Assembly: GCA_963815285.1 (NCBI GenBank)
Contig: CAWFGB010000004.1
Coordinates: 665,803-729,802, forward strand
Origin: JACCSI01 sp963815285
GTDB taxonomy: Bacteria; Acidobacteriota; Vicinamibacteria; Vicinamibacterales; UBA2999
Direction of reading: 5' to 3'
Length of the DNA: 64,000 nt
The notes beneath the pieces were generated by a model that saw only the letters and a program-made list of their open reading frames with translations, was not told the DNA's origin and did not search any database. How positions within the stretch are numbered: the stretch's first letter is position 1; every line of letters begins with the position of its first letter. Shown here in pieces: positions 7,551 through 15,968 of the stretch. The position numbers and the translations under genes are program-made.

Positions 7551-9083
7551 ATGGGAACCCCTTCAAATCAGATCTCGCGGCGAAACTTCGTGGCAGCAAC
7601 CCTGCTGCCGCTGGCCGCGGCCGGCTGTGCGCCGGCGCTTCGTGTTGGCCTCCCCAATGTCTCTGCGATTCCGGAATCTGATTCGACGACGGTCGTCAAC
7701 GACGTCCACTCGCAACTGAACGAAACGCACGTGGCGGAGATCGTGAAACCACTCACGACCGAGGACTTACAGGCCGCCGTACGGCGGGCCGCAGAAGAAG
7801 GACGGGCGGTGGCGGTGGCCGGCGGACGACATGCGATGGGAGGGCAACAGTTCGCTGAAGACGCGGTGCTAATCGATTCGCGCGGCCTCAATCGGGTGCT
7901 CGATTTTGACGCCGATGCGGGCGTCATCACGGTGGAGGGCGGCATTCAGTGGCCGGGACTATTGGCCGAGCTCGAGCGGGCGCAGGCCGGTTGTGCGCAG
8001 CAGTGGGGGATCTACCAGAAGCAAACTGGCGCCGATCGCTTGAGCATCGGCGGCGCATTGTCGTGCAACGCGCATGGGCGCGGCCTCACGCTCAAGCCAA
8101 TCATCGATCAGGTGCTGTCGTTCGACCTGCTCGGCCCCGACGCCGTCGTGCGTCGCTGCTCCCGAACCGAGCATCCCGAGTTGTTCCGGCTTGCCATCGG
8201 CGGCTACGGTCTCTTTGGCTTCATCACCCGCGTGGAACTGAAGCTGCGGCCGCGAGTCAAAGTCCGCCGCGTCGTGGAACTGGCGGAAACCAGCTCCATC
8301 ATCGACCGGCTGACCGAGCGGATCCGCGACGGCTATCTCTACGGTGATTATCAGTTCGCCACCGACAGCACCCGCGACAGCTTCCTGCGCCACGGCGTCT
8401 TCTCGTGCTATCAGCCGGTGCCGATGGAGACGCCGTTGACGCCACACCCGACACGGTTCAATCCCGAAGACTGGGCGCGACTCACCTACTACTCGCATCG
8501 CTTCAAGCGGCGAGCCTTCGAAGTGTTCTCGACCCGCTACCTCGCGACCTCAGGCCAGGTTTACTGGGCGGACTGGCAGCTGTCGGCCGCCTATGTCGAC
8601 AACTATCACGGCGACCTCGATCGTGCGTTTGGCAGTCGCGTCAAAGCGACCGAGATGATCACCGAGATCTACGTGCCCAGGCCGCAGCTGGCCCCGTTCA
8701 TGGAGGACGCGCGCGTGGCGCTCATCGCTGCCGGAGCGAACGTGGTTTACGGCACGGTGCGGCTGATCGAGAAGGACGACGAGAGCTTCCTGGCGTGGGC
8801 GCGCGAGCCGTGGGCCTGCGTGATCTTCAATCTCCACGTCGACCATACGCCGACCGCACTGCAGTCCGCCGCGGACGCGTTTCGGGCGTTGATCGATGCC
8901 GGCATCGCGCACGGCGGCAGCTACTACCTGACGTATCACCGCTGGGCGCGCCGGGATCAAGTGGAGCGCTGTTATCCGCAGCTTCGGGATTTTCTCGAGC
9001 TGAAGCGCCAGCACGATCCGGACGAGCGCTTCCAGAGTACGTGGTACCGGCACTACAAGGCGATGTTGTCAGCGCCGTCGTAG
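7551..9083 (+). CDS. Exported FAD-binding oxidase (PCMH-type, sugar-lactone-oxidase-like)
   Basis: 510 residues from ATG 7551. This start yields a Tat signal with ISRRNFVAATLLPLAAAGC, where the final LAAAGC also looks like a lipobox, so the enzyme may be a Tat-exported lipoprotein. An upstream in-frame start at 7332 would run through the preceding gene and is rejected. The PCMH FAD domain spans about 50-230 (TTEDLQAAVRRAAEEGRAVAVAGGRHAMGG, then DRLSIGGALSCNAHGRG, then GGYGLFGFITRVELKLRP). The C-terminal half is the substrate domain and ends with the HDPDERFQSTWYRHY block seen in aldonolactone-oxidase-like flavoenzymes. Substrate unknown. Its 3' end overlaps the convergent next gene by 15 bases. 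Confidence 0.8.
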   Translation: MGTPSNQISRRNFVAATLLPLAAAGCAPALRVGLPNVSAIPESDSTTVVNDVHSQLNETHVAEIVKPLTTEDLQAAVRRAAEEGRAVAVAGGRHAMGGQQFAEDAVLIDSRGLNRVLDFDADAGVITVEGGIQWPGLLAELERAQAGCAQQWGIYQKQTGADRLSIGGALSCNAHGRGLTLKPIIDQVLSFDLLGPDAVVRRCSRTEHPELFRLAIGGYGLFGFITRVELKLRPRVKVRRVVELAETSSIIDRLTERIRDGYLYGDYQFATDSTRDSFLRHGVFSCYQPVPMETPLTPHPTRFNPEDWARLTYYSHRFKRRAFEVFSTRYLATSGQVYWADWQLSAAYVDNYHGDLDRAFGSRVKATEMITEIYVPRPQLAPFMEDARVALIAAGANVVYGTVRLIEKDDESFLAWAREPWACVIFNLHVDHTPTALQSAADAFRALIDAGIAHGGSYYLTYHRWARRDQVERCYPQLRDFLELKRQHDPDERFQSTWYRHYKAMLSAPS

Positions 9084-10481
9084 ACCCTGGAGGTTCAGGC
9101 TCGAGATGCACACCGCGGTGACCAACCAGATGGCCCATTCCACCTGAAACCGGTAGCGGGCCGACTCCAGAAACGTCAGCATCGTGCTGGCGGCGACGAC
9201 GTAGACAATCTGAACCACGCAGAAGATCAACAAGGCGCCGCGGGCGCGGCCGGTCGCATCGCTGGAGCGAACAAGACTACGGGCCAGTATGAGCGTCCAG
9301 ACGAGAACCAGCGGCAGGAACGTGTAGAGACCGATCGGCGCGACCGGCACGCTGTGCAGCACACGGTTGAACCACGATTCATATCTGCCCAGCACCTGCC
9401 GATGCTGATAGTGAGGGGATGCCGGCGTGCCGTCGCGCGGATGCCACGCCGTTGACGGGCCAAACAGGTCACGGAGGCCGGTGGCGACGTTGCGGACGTA
9501 ATCGAGCGGCCGGTCGCGCAGGTAAGCGTAGACATCGGCGCGCCGAGCGCGATGAACCTCGAGCAGCCACCAGTGATTGAAGTTCGCTGCATTCACCTCG
9601 CGATGTTCCAGCCTGGTGAGTTGCGGGGGCCAGCGCTCGTGTGTCGGGGTCGCGAAATACGGTGCGTACTCACGCGGGGGCGCATAGACGCTGGTTAGCG
9701 CAAAGGGCGACAGCTTCTTTTCGCGGACCCACGCGTCCCGCACGTCGTGCGGCAGCTGCGCCACTGTGACGAGCGTGTAACTCGCAGGACCAAAGGTCGA
9801 GGCCGCGAATTCGCCGAACAGCCAGAGGTTCTTGGCGTAAACCGCGACGAGCAGCACCGCGGGCAGAAGCGCGGCAGCGACCACAATCGGTCGCGAGGCT
9901 CGTGCGGCGAACCACACCCCGAGGGCCAGCATCGCCGCGAACCAGGCCAGGTGAAAGGAGCTGCGGGTTACCCCAATCGCCGCGCAGACACCGAAGAAGA
10001 CGAGCCAGATCCCGAACGATGGACGGTAGACGGCTCGGTAGAACAGGACGGCCGCCGTGCAAAGCAAGGTCGCGACCGGCCATTCATAGAGGTACAAATG
10101 CTCGAAGTAGAGCGACGGCGGCGCGAGCGAAAAGGCGAGCGCGACGCCAACAGCGACGCCGGTCCGAAGACCCAACGCGCGTGCCAGGAAGAAGAGCCCG
10201 TTGATGAAGACGAGGCCGAGCCCGAGGAACGTAGCGTGCGCCAGAACCGCGGCGTTCGGCTCGCTGATGTTCAGCAACACACCGGTGAGGGCGTTCATCC
10301 CTGGCGGAAAGGCGTGAAAGTAAAACAAGGTCTCGAGCAGTCGATCGCGCAGGTCGGCTGGGTCGCTCAGCCACATCCAGTCCAGGCTGAACGAGAAGCG
10401 CAGGCCAGCGAACACGAGTGCCGCCCGACTGCATAGCAACAGCACGCTGAGCCACGCGTGTGCGCGCATCGGGCGCATCAT
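9069..10481 (-). CDS. Multi-pass membrane protein, possible GT-C type glycosyltransferase
   Basis: 470 residues with around ten predicted hydrophobic segments. The start at 10481 is chosen because its ATG overlaps the stop of the upstream methyltransferase (ATGA), a coupling arrangement; the longer frame to 10592 lies inside that gene. An acidic loop after the first membrane segment (SLDWMWLSDPADLRDRLLETLF) and the overall layout resemble GT-C dolichyl-phosphate-sugar mannosyltransferase-like proteins, but no diagnostic catalytic motif is certain. The downstream methyltransferase pair and nearby GT4 suggest a role in glycan or glycoside assembly. I treat the family as tentative. Confidence 0.55.
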   Translation of the reverse strand: MMRPMRAHAWLSVLLLCSRAALVFAGLRFSFSLDWMWLSDPADLRDRLLETLFYFHAFPPGMNALTGVLLNISEPNAAVLAHATFLGLGLVFINGLFFLARALGLRTGVAVGVALAFSLAPPSLYFEHLYLYEWPVATLLCTAAVLFYRAVYRPSFGIWLVFFGVCAAIGVTRSSFHLAWFAAMLALGVWFAARASRPIVVAAALLPAVLLVAVYAKNLWLFGEFAASTFGPASYTLVTVAQLPHDVRDAWVREKKLSPFALTSVYAPPREYAPYFATPTHERWPPQLTRLEHREVNAANFNHWWLLEVHRARRADVYAYLRDRPLDYVRNVATGLRDLFGPSTAWHPRDGTPASPHYQHRQVLGRYESWFNRVLHSVPVAPIGLYTFLPLVLVWTLILARSLVRSSDATGRARGALLIFCVVQIVYVVAASTMLTFLESARYRFQVEWAIWLVTAVCISSLNLQGLRRR

Positions 10482-11329
10482 TGATCGGTTGGTGACCGGA
10501 AGACGACAAAGTCGTAGCCGAGCCATCCGTTGCGCAGGCAGGTTTGCAGCGCGCTGCCGCCGAGCCACGGATCCAGTCGAGAGGGGCGCCACGGCAGGCG
10601 TTCGATCGGCCCTGCCAGGACGTCTACCAGGCGGTCACGCGGACGGCCAATCTCCACATACGGCGACAGGTCGGTGGTCGATTCGTGAACGAATCCGGCC
10701 GCGTGCGCCAGCAAGTGCAGATCATCGGGCTCGAGCAACGTGTTGACGTGCCACCCGCGGCAGAAACGCTCGATTGCCGCCGTCGCCGCCGCATCGGCCG
10801 CCCCGCGGCGGAAGTCGTCGCAGATGACCAACGCACCACCGGCCCGCACCAGCCGGCGGCACTGTGCGAAGAAGGCCGCGGCGTCGGGCGCGTGCACGAA
10901 CGACTCAATCGCGAACACAAGATCGGCCGCCGTGACGTCGGCGGGAACGGCGGTGAAGTCGCCGACGATGATTTCGAGGCGATGCGACAGGCCGGCCGCC
11001 GCAATGCGCTCACGGGCGAGCACGGCCTGCGTCGGACTCAACGTGATGCCGGTGCCGGCGATGGGCAGGCGCCGGGCGAGATAGCACAAGCTCCCGCCGA
11101 CACCGCAGCCGAGATCGATCACGTGTGCGGGCGATGCGCTTGGGGGCAGCCGTCGAGCGACCGCGACGATCAGGTCCTCGACGTAGCGAAAGGCCTCAGC
11201 CCTCGTCGTCACCCCTGGCGCGGCGAGCGCGCGGTGCATTGCGCCAAGCGAGCCGCCCTGACCGAAGGCGACAAACGTGCGCGTGTGCTGTTCGTAATAG
11301 CGGCGAACGAGGTCGGTGCCGAATCTCAT
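10478..11329 (-). CDS. Class I SAM-dependent methyltransferase
   Basis: 283 residues. Motif I is VIDLGCGVGGSLCYLARRL around residues 90-108, followed by TGITLSPTQAVLARERIAAAG (motif II region), DLVFAIESFVHAPD (motif IV) and LVRAGGALVICDDFRRG (motif post-I/V). The N-terminus RYYEQHTRTFVAFGQGG resembles small-molecule or sterol-type C-methyltransferases. The ATG at 11329 is divergent from the RibD-like gene 26 bases away, so the two probably share a promoter region. It overlaps the next gene by 4 bases. Substrate unknown. Confidence 0.85.
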   Translation of the reverse strand: MRFGTDLVRRYYEQHTRTFVAFGQGGSLGAMHRALAAPGVTTRAEAFRYVEDLIVAVARRLPPSASPAHVIDLGCGVGGSLCYLARRLPIAGTGITLSPTQAVLARERIAAAGLSHRLEIIVGDFTAVPADVTAADLVFAIESFVHAPDAAAFFAQCRRLVRAGGALVICDDFRRGAADAAATAAIERFCRGWHVNTLLEPDDLHLLAHAAGFVHESTTDLSPYVEIGRPRDRLVDVLAGPIERLPWRPSRLDPWLGGSALQTCLRNGWLGYDFVVFRSPTDQ

Positions 11330-11355
11330 GCGGGGTTAATTGAGCATGGCTCATC

Positions 11356-12399
11356 TTGAGCGCTTGGCGTGAGGTCAACGTTGGTGGCATAGTGACCGCT
11401 GATGTTGTTCACCGCGTTTGCTGGGCCGTGCGCGAGAGTTTTGGATCATCATTGGCGGTAGAGCTTAGCGCCCAACAGGCGGGTCTGGCCGCTGACGCCG
11501 CGTGGAATCTGGTCCGCTCGGCGGCTGATGCCGCGGAGCAACTCGACCACCAACCTGACACCAAAACCTTTGCCGTGAACGGATGTGCGCAGTTGACGCT
11601 CGTGCCCGCCGGTCATCCGGAAGCCGTGCTGGCCTGGCAGCCGGAATCGGGCTGGCGTTCGCTGCTGGATGAAAGCGACCCGCGCAGCGGACTGCTCGGA
11701 CTGTATCTGCCCATCTGTAGCGCCACCGCGTCACGCCCAATCACGGTCGGCCATCTCGGGCAGAGCCTTGATGGATTCATCGCCACCCACTCGGGCGACT
11801 CGCAGTTCGTCACCGGCGAAGACAACCTGGTCCACATGCATCGTCTGCGTGCCCTCTGCGACGCGATTGTCGTCGGTGCGGGTACCGTGGCCGCTGACAA
11901 CCCGCAACTGACGACCCGCCTGGTGCCCGGTACGAGCCCGCTCCGCGCCATCCTGGATCCGCAGCGCCGCCTGACGCCCTCGGCGCGGGTCTTCGTGGAC
12001 GAGGCAGCGCCAACTGTGTATTTTTGCGGCCGGACACGCGTCGCCGCGGGCGAGACGCACGTCGGCGCGGCCGCCGTCGTCGGGATCGACGAAACGGATG
12101 ATGGCGGTGCGAACGTGGCACACGTGCTGGCGCACTTGCGCGAGCGCGGCTGTGCACGGGTGTTCGTCGAGGGCGGCGGCGTCACCGTGTCGGCGTTTCT
12201 CGAGGCCAACCTGCTGGACCGGCTGCAGATCACCGTCGCGCCCGTGTTCATCGGCGACGGTCGTCCGGCTATCCGAATGTCACCGCCCAACCGACTGCGC
12301 GATTGCCTGAGACCGCCGTGCCGCGTGTTCAGGATGGGTGGCGACGTGCTTTTCGATTGCGATCTGAGTGCCGCCAGCCTGCCGCCGGTGGGTCCCTAA
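11356..12399 (+). CDS. RibD C-terminal-domain (pyrimidine reductase-like) protein, no deaminase domain
   Basis: 347 residues. The C-terminal part from about residue 128 is the RibD reductase/dihydrofolate-reductase fold: TVGHLGQSLDGFIA, then VVGAGTVAADNPQLTTR (NADPH and substrate loop), LRAILDPQRRL and RVFVEGGGVTVSAFL. In riboflavin synthesis this fold reduces the ribose of 5-amino-6-ribosylaminouracil phosphate. The first about 125 residues match nothing I recognise and lack the HAE and PCxxxxxxPPC deaminase motifs of bifunctional RibD. Convergent with the methyltransferase at 12466 and divergent from the one at 11329. It is likely part of the pterin/flavin-like cluster, not core riboflavin synthesis. 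Confidence 0.8.
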   Translation: MSAWREVNVGGIVTADVVHRVCWAVRESFGSSLAVELSAQQAGLAADAAWNLVRSAADAAEQLDHQPDTKTFAVNGCAQLTLVPAGHPEAVLAWQPESGWRSLLDESDPRSGLLGLYLPICSATASRPITVGHLGQSLDGFIATHSGDSQFVTGEDNLVHMHRLRALCDAIVVGAGTVAADNPQLTTRLVPGTSPLRAILDPQRRLTPSARVFVDEAAPTVYFCGRTRVAAGETHVGAAAVVGIDETDDGGANVAHVLAHLRERGCARVFVEGGGVTVSAFLEANLLDRLQITVAPVFIGDGRPAIRMSPPNRLRDCLRPPCRVFRMGGDVLFDCDLSAASLPPVGP

Positions 12400-12465
12400 G
12401 CGGCCTCGACGACCACGAAGTTCTCTCGCTTCGCACGGAGGACCGGCTGGGCCACGAGTACAGGC

Positions 12466-13368
12466 TTAAAGGTCGCCTCTCCGAAGCGACAGCGCGGCGA
12501 TGTCGCGATGACCAACAACACAGTGCGAAATTCCGGCGTCCACGTGCGCCAGCCGGCGCAAACGCCACGACGCAATCGTGCCCGCCTCCTCCGGCGCCAC
12601 CTCTGACGCCGCTTCCGACCAGCCGTCGATGAGCGTTCGCTGCATGGCCGCATCATCGGGGCCGAGCACCCAGTCGCTCGCCTCGCACATCACTTCGTAT
12701 CCCTCATCAGCGAAACATCGCAGGGCGCATGCGACCGCGTCTGGGCCTTGGGCTGGACCGCCGAGTCCTTTGTCGCGCCGTTGATGCGCGTTCATGAGTG
12801 CTCGCACCTGTTCGTCTTCAGGTTCCGCCGGGGTGCACGAGAAGCGCCCATCGTAGGTGATGGTGAATAGTGCTGACGCCCCCGCAGCACGGCAGCCGGA
12901 CGCCAGAGTTCGCAGCCACGATTCCGACACCAAATCGAGCAGGGCTGACGCGGTGACGAGATCACGTCCGGAAAACATCGCCGGGGCATCCAGCGTGCCG
13001 AGATCCTGTGCATGCATCTCGATGTGGCAGTCGAGGTGCGGACCGGCAATCAAAAAGCGCGATGCGGAGCTAAGGTCCACCGCCTCCTGCATGCTGTAGC
13101 CGCGCTCGACGGCCCAGGCCCGGGTTCTGGCACCGGCATCCGACAGCAGCAGCGCGCTGCGGTCGATCAGCCGCCATCGTTGATGCGCCGGCAGGTGCGG
13201 CGCGAGATACCGCAGATTTGATCCCGCCCCGGTGGCAAGATCGAGGACGTGCACCGCTCGATCCCGCGGCAATCTCGCGACGACAGCCTCCGTGAGCGCG
13301 GCCGACCGCGCTCTCCAATCCGCGCGCTCGCGCGAACGGAGCCAGACAGAAAGGGCGGCGTCATCCAT
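12466..13368 (-). CDS. Class I SAM-dependent methyltransferase (second of cluster)
   Basis: 300 residues. Motif I is VLDLATGAGSNLRYLAPHL near residues 41-59, followed by WRLIDRSALLL, where the acidic residue would bind the SAM ribose. The SGRDLVTASALLDLVSESWL block is the usual central region. It starts 45 bases downstream of the GT4 stop on the same strand, so it is likely the last gene of the dehydrogenase/PTPS-like/GT4 operon. The product is probably a small-molecule methyltransferase acting on the cluster product; this is inferred from context. Confidence 0.75.
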   Translation of the reverse strand: MDDAALSVWLRSRERADWRARSAALTEAVVARLPRDRAVHVLDLATGAGSNLRYLAPHLPAHQRWRLIDRSALLLSDAGARTRAWAVERGYSMQEAVDLSSASRFLIAGPHLDCHIEMHAQDLGTLDAPAMFSGRDLVTASALLDLVSESWLRTLASGCRAAGASALFTITYDGRFSCTPAEPEDEQVRALMNAHQRRDKGLGGPAQGPDAVACALRCFADEGYEVMCEASDWVLGPDDAAMQRTLIDGWSEAASEVAPEEAGTIASWRLRRLAHVDAGISHCVVGHRDIAALSLRRGDL

Positions 13369-13412
13369 TCGTATCGTTCACAACCGGCAAAGGCTCTGGG
13401 GCTTTGAACTTG

Positions 13413-14453
13413 TCAAAAGCACAGCGCGGCCTCCAGCCGACCGGCGGCGTCGTCCCAATCGGACAGGCGCTCGCGCACGCGCCGCGCGCCAGCGGCGCAC
13501 CGCGCGCGGAACGCCGTACTGTCCACCATGCGTGTCAGGGCTTCTGACAACGCCACGGTATTTCGTGGTGGAACGACCAGCCCTGCTTCGTCACCCACCA
13601 GATCGGGGATAGCCCCGGTCGCGGTGGCCACGACCGGCAGCCCTCGCGCCAACGCCTCGGCAACCGCCATGCCGTAGGTCTCGCGCAGGCTGGCCAGCAC
13701 CATGACGTCGGACCGGCCGTAAGCAGCGCCGACGTCCGCGACGCTCAGCTCCCCGGCCAGCGAGACGTGGGCGTCAAGGCCGAGACGCGAGATCGTGTGT
13801 CGGACCTCGTGAGTGGTTTCGGGATGCCGTGTCAGGCTGCCCACGCATGTCAGCCGCCATCGGCGATGCCCCAGCATCGCCAGCGCTTCGATCAACGTCT
13901 GATGTCCTTTGCCGGGATTGACTGTCGCGACGGTTAGCAAGTGCACATCGGCAGATCCGGAGCCTGCGGCAAGCGGCGCCGGATCGGTGCCCGGTTCGAC
14001 GACGACTACATCGTTGTGCGTGAGCCCGTAGTCGGCCATCAGCGACCGCGCGCCCGGGCCTGTAATGACAACCCGCCTCGCGTGCGCCAGCGCCCGCTGC
14101 TCCGACTGCGCGAGTCTCCCGGCAACATCCGCATCGACGCCGACGGTTGCGGCCAAGGGCAGATGCACGATGGCCAGCAGCTGCAGGCGCCTGGACTGCT
14201 GCGCGATCACGTCCGGCATGGCACCAAATGCGAGCCCATCGACCAGGACTAGATTGCCCGACGGAACACGGGACAACACGGCCGACGCCTGCTCCAGCGC
14301 CGCTGCAGTCGGAAAAGGAAAGCTGTCGTCGAGCTCGCGAACGTCAACGGCCCAGCCGCGCTTGGCGAGCGCCCCGGCCATACGACGGTTGTACACGGAG
14401 CCACCGCTCGGCGTGTCGATCCGTCCGGCCACCGCAAACGTGACCGGCCGCAT
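13413..14453 (-). CDS. GT4-family glycosyltransferase
   Basis: 346 residues with a GT-B fold. The N-terminal acceptor domain starts FAVAGRIDTPSGGSVYNRRM. The donor domain begins near residue 165 with LLTVATVNPGKGHQTLIEAL and contains the GT4 nucleotide-sugar signature LRETYGMAVAEALARGLPVVATATGAIPDLV, with the EX7E-type glutamate in MAVAEALARG. It is a retaining transferase using a nucleotide-activated sugar; donor and acceptor are unknown. Its ATG overlaps the stop of the PTPS-like gene by one base (TGATG), so the two are translationally coupled. This suggests glycosylation of the pterin-like product. Confidence 0.85.
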   Translation of the reverse strand: MRPVTFAVAGRIDTPSGGSVYNRRMAGALAKRGWAVDVRELDDSFPFPTAAALEQASAVLSRVPSGNLVLVDGLAFGAMPDVIAQQSRRLQLLAIVHLPLAATVGVDADVAGRLAQSEQRALAHARRVVITGPGARSLMADYGLTHNDVVVVEPGTDPAPLAAGSGSADVHLLTVATVNPGKGHQTLIEALAMLGHRRWRLTCVGSLTRHPETTHEVRHTISRLGLDAHVSLAGELSVADVGAAYGRSDVMVLASLRETYGMAVAEALARGLPVVATATGAIPDLVGDEAGLVVPPRNTVALSEALTRMVDSTAFRARCAAGARRVRERLSDWDDAAGRLEAALCF

Positions 14454-14863
14454 CAGGACGCGACGGAAACCGGGCCGTCGTACGCCGCGGAGGCGACGTG
14501 CGACTCGTGCAGGGTGATACGAAGGTGCTCGACGGCATGGGCACCAAGCCCCAGAGCGCCGCGCCCTATCGCCTCTACAAGCCTGTCGAACACCACACGC
14601 GCAAGAAACTCCGTCGTCGTGTTGCGGCCCGCGAAGGCGGGGACTTCGTCGAGATTACGGAAGTTGAATTCCGCGAGCACCTGTCGCAGCGTGTCGGTGG
14701 CGCGGCCGATGTCCACGACGATGCCGTCGGGATCGAGATCACGGCGGCGAAATTCTGCATCGACGACGTACGTGGCGCCGTGCAGCCGCTGCGCCGGTCC
14801 AAACACCTCGCCTCGAAAGCTATGCGCGATCATCACGTGGTCGCGTACCGTCACGCTGTACAT
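14453..14863 (-). CDS. 6-pyruvoyltetrahydropterin synthase/QueD-like protein with altered active site
   Basis: 136 residues from ATG 14863, supported by an AGGAG box 6 bases upstream; the TTG at 14914 is rejected. The T-fold is recognisable: VMIAHSFRGEVFGPAQRLHGATYVVDA, then DGIVVDIG, FRNLDEVPAFAGRNTTTEFLA and HESHVASAAY. Canonical enzymes bind zinc through one His near the start and an HGH pair, with a catalytic Cys four residues before the HGH. Here H14 and H28 remain, but the third ligand is Ala30 and the Cys position is Ala24. The conserved glutamates (E85, E120) appear kept. A different reaction or a non-zinc role is likely. Coupled to GT4. Confidence 0.8.
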   Translation of the reverse strand: MYSVTVRDHVMIAHSFRGEVFGPAQRLHGATYVVDAEFRRRDLDPDGIVVDIGRATDTLRQVLAEFNFRNLDEVPAFAGRNTTTEFLARVVFDRLVEAIGRGALGLGAHAVEHLRITLHESHVASAAYDGPVSVAS

Positions 14864-14910
14864 CACTCGCTCCTGCCTGCCTGGTTGCTCGCCCTGCTTC
14901 CCAACCTGCC

Positions 14911-15882
14911 TCAATACCGAATCCTGTGGCAGAGCGTCTCGCCAGGCGACTGCGTCAGCGTCGCCATGACCTCCGGCAACGCTTCGAACTCGCTCTCACC
15001 CGTGATCAGCACGTCGAGCGCCGGATCCTCCAGCAGGCTCAGGGCCAGCTGCATCCTCCGCGTCGTCGTCCATCGCGATCGCTGCGCCGCGGGGATAGTT
15101 CCTACCTGTGACGAGGCCACCGTCAGCCGTCGAGCATGAAATGCGCCGCCCAGCGGCAATGACACACGCTTATCGGCAAACCAGCTGAGCTCGATAATCG
15201 TGGCCTCAATCCCGGCAAGGCTCAAGGCGAGCTCGAGCCCGGCCGGCGAGCCGCTCGCATGAATCACGACGTCGGCGTCAGTCGTGGCCGATTGCGAATC
15301 GGCGAAGCGCACCCCCAGCAAGGCGGCGGTTTCGGCGCGGCGCAGGTTGAGGTCCACGAGTTCCACGCGACAGCCTGCGATGCGCGATGCGAGCCACGCG
15401 GTCAGACATCCCACGGTTCCCGCGCCGACCACCGCGATCCGATCGCCAATGTGTGGGCGTGCATCCCACACCCCGTTGAGCGCGGTCTCCATGTTGGCCG
15501 CCAGCACGGCGCGGGACGGCGGGACGCCAGAGGGCAGCACCTGGACAGCAGTCGCAGGGACGAGGTATCGCGTCTGATGCGGATACAGCACGAACACCGC
15601 CAGACCGGCAAGCTCTGGCGGTCCATGTTCGACGATGCCCACACTGGCGTAGCCGTATTTGACAGGTGCTGGAAAGTCGCCGGCTTGAAACGGCGCGCGC
15701 ATGCGCTGCCATTCGCTTCTCGGGATGCGGCCGCCGAAGACCAACGCCTCGGTCCCGCGGCTGATGCCGCTATAAAGTGTGCGAACGACGACCTCATCTC
15801 GCGCCGGCATCGCCAGACGTTCACTGCGAATCTCGCCGTGTCCTGGCTCCGTCACCCAGAACGCGCGCGCCTCCTGCTGCAT
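14911..15882 (-). CDS. MDR-superfamily dehydrogenase (BchC-like, zinc ligands not apparent)
   Basis: 323 residues of medium-chain dehydrogenase/reductase type. The N-terminal GroES-like part has YSGISRGTEALVFGGRIP, where the usual catalytic Cys after GIC is replaced by Ser-Arg. The four-cysteine structural zinc lobe is missing, so the protein is shorter than alcohol dehydrogenases. The Rossmann domain contains IAVVGAGTVGCLTAWLASRI near 147-166 and an acidic VELVDLN that suggests NAD preference. The layout resembles the bacteriochlorophyllide dehydrogenase subgroup. It is the first gene of an operon with the PTPS-like, GT4 and methyltransferase genes and starts 87 bases from the divergent CDP-alcohol phosphatidyltransferase. 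Confidence 0.75.
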   Translation of the reverse strand: MQQEARAFWVTEPGHGEIRSERLAMPARDEVVVRTLYSGISRGTEALVFGGRIPRSEWQRMRAPFQAGDFPAPVKYGYASVGIVEHGPPELAGLAVFVLYPHQTRYLVPATAVQVLPSGVPPSRAVLAANMETALNGVWDARPHIGDRIAVVGAGTVGCLTAWLASRIAGCRVELVDLNLRRAETAALLGVRFADSQSATTDADVVIHASGSPAGLELALSLAGIEATIIELSWFADKRVSLPLGGAFHARRLTVASSQVGTIPAAQRSRWTTTRRMQLALSLLEDPALDVLITGESEFEALPEVMATLTQSPGETLCHRIRY

Positions 15883-15968
15883 GCGTCATCATTGTGTGCC
15901 GGGATCAGGGTCATGACAACGCTGGCACCGCCGACGTCGAGAGCCATGCCGGAAGACATCTGAAACCG

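Noticed and set aside
9747..10436. 229-codon plus-strand frame
   Set aside because: Shadow opposite the membrane protein gene; highly charged and without domain.
12396..12656. Minus-strand frame with protein-like tail (FKPVLVAQPVLRAKRENFVVVEAA)
   Set aside because: The tail looks tempting, but the methyltransferase frame ending at 12466 has the motifs and the extra piece has no start.
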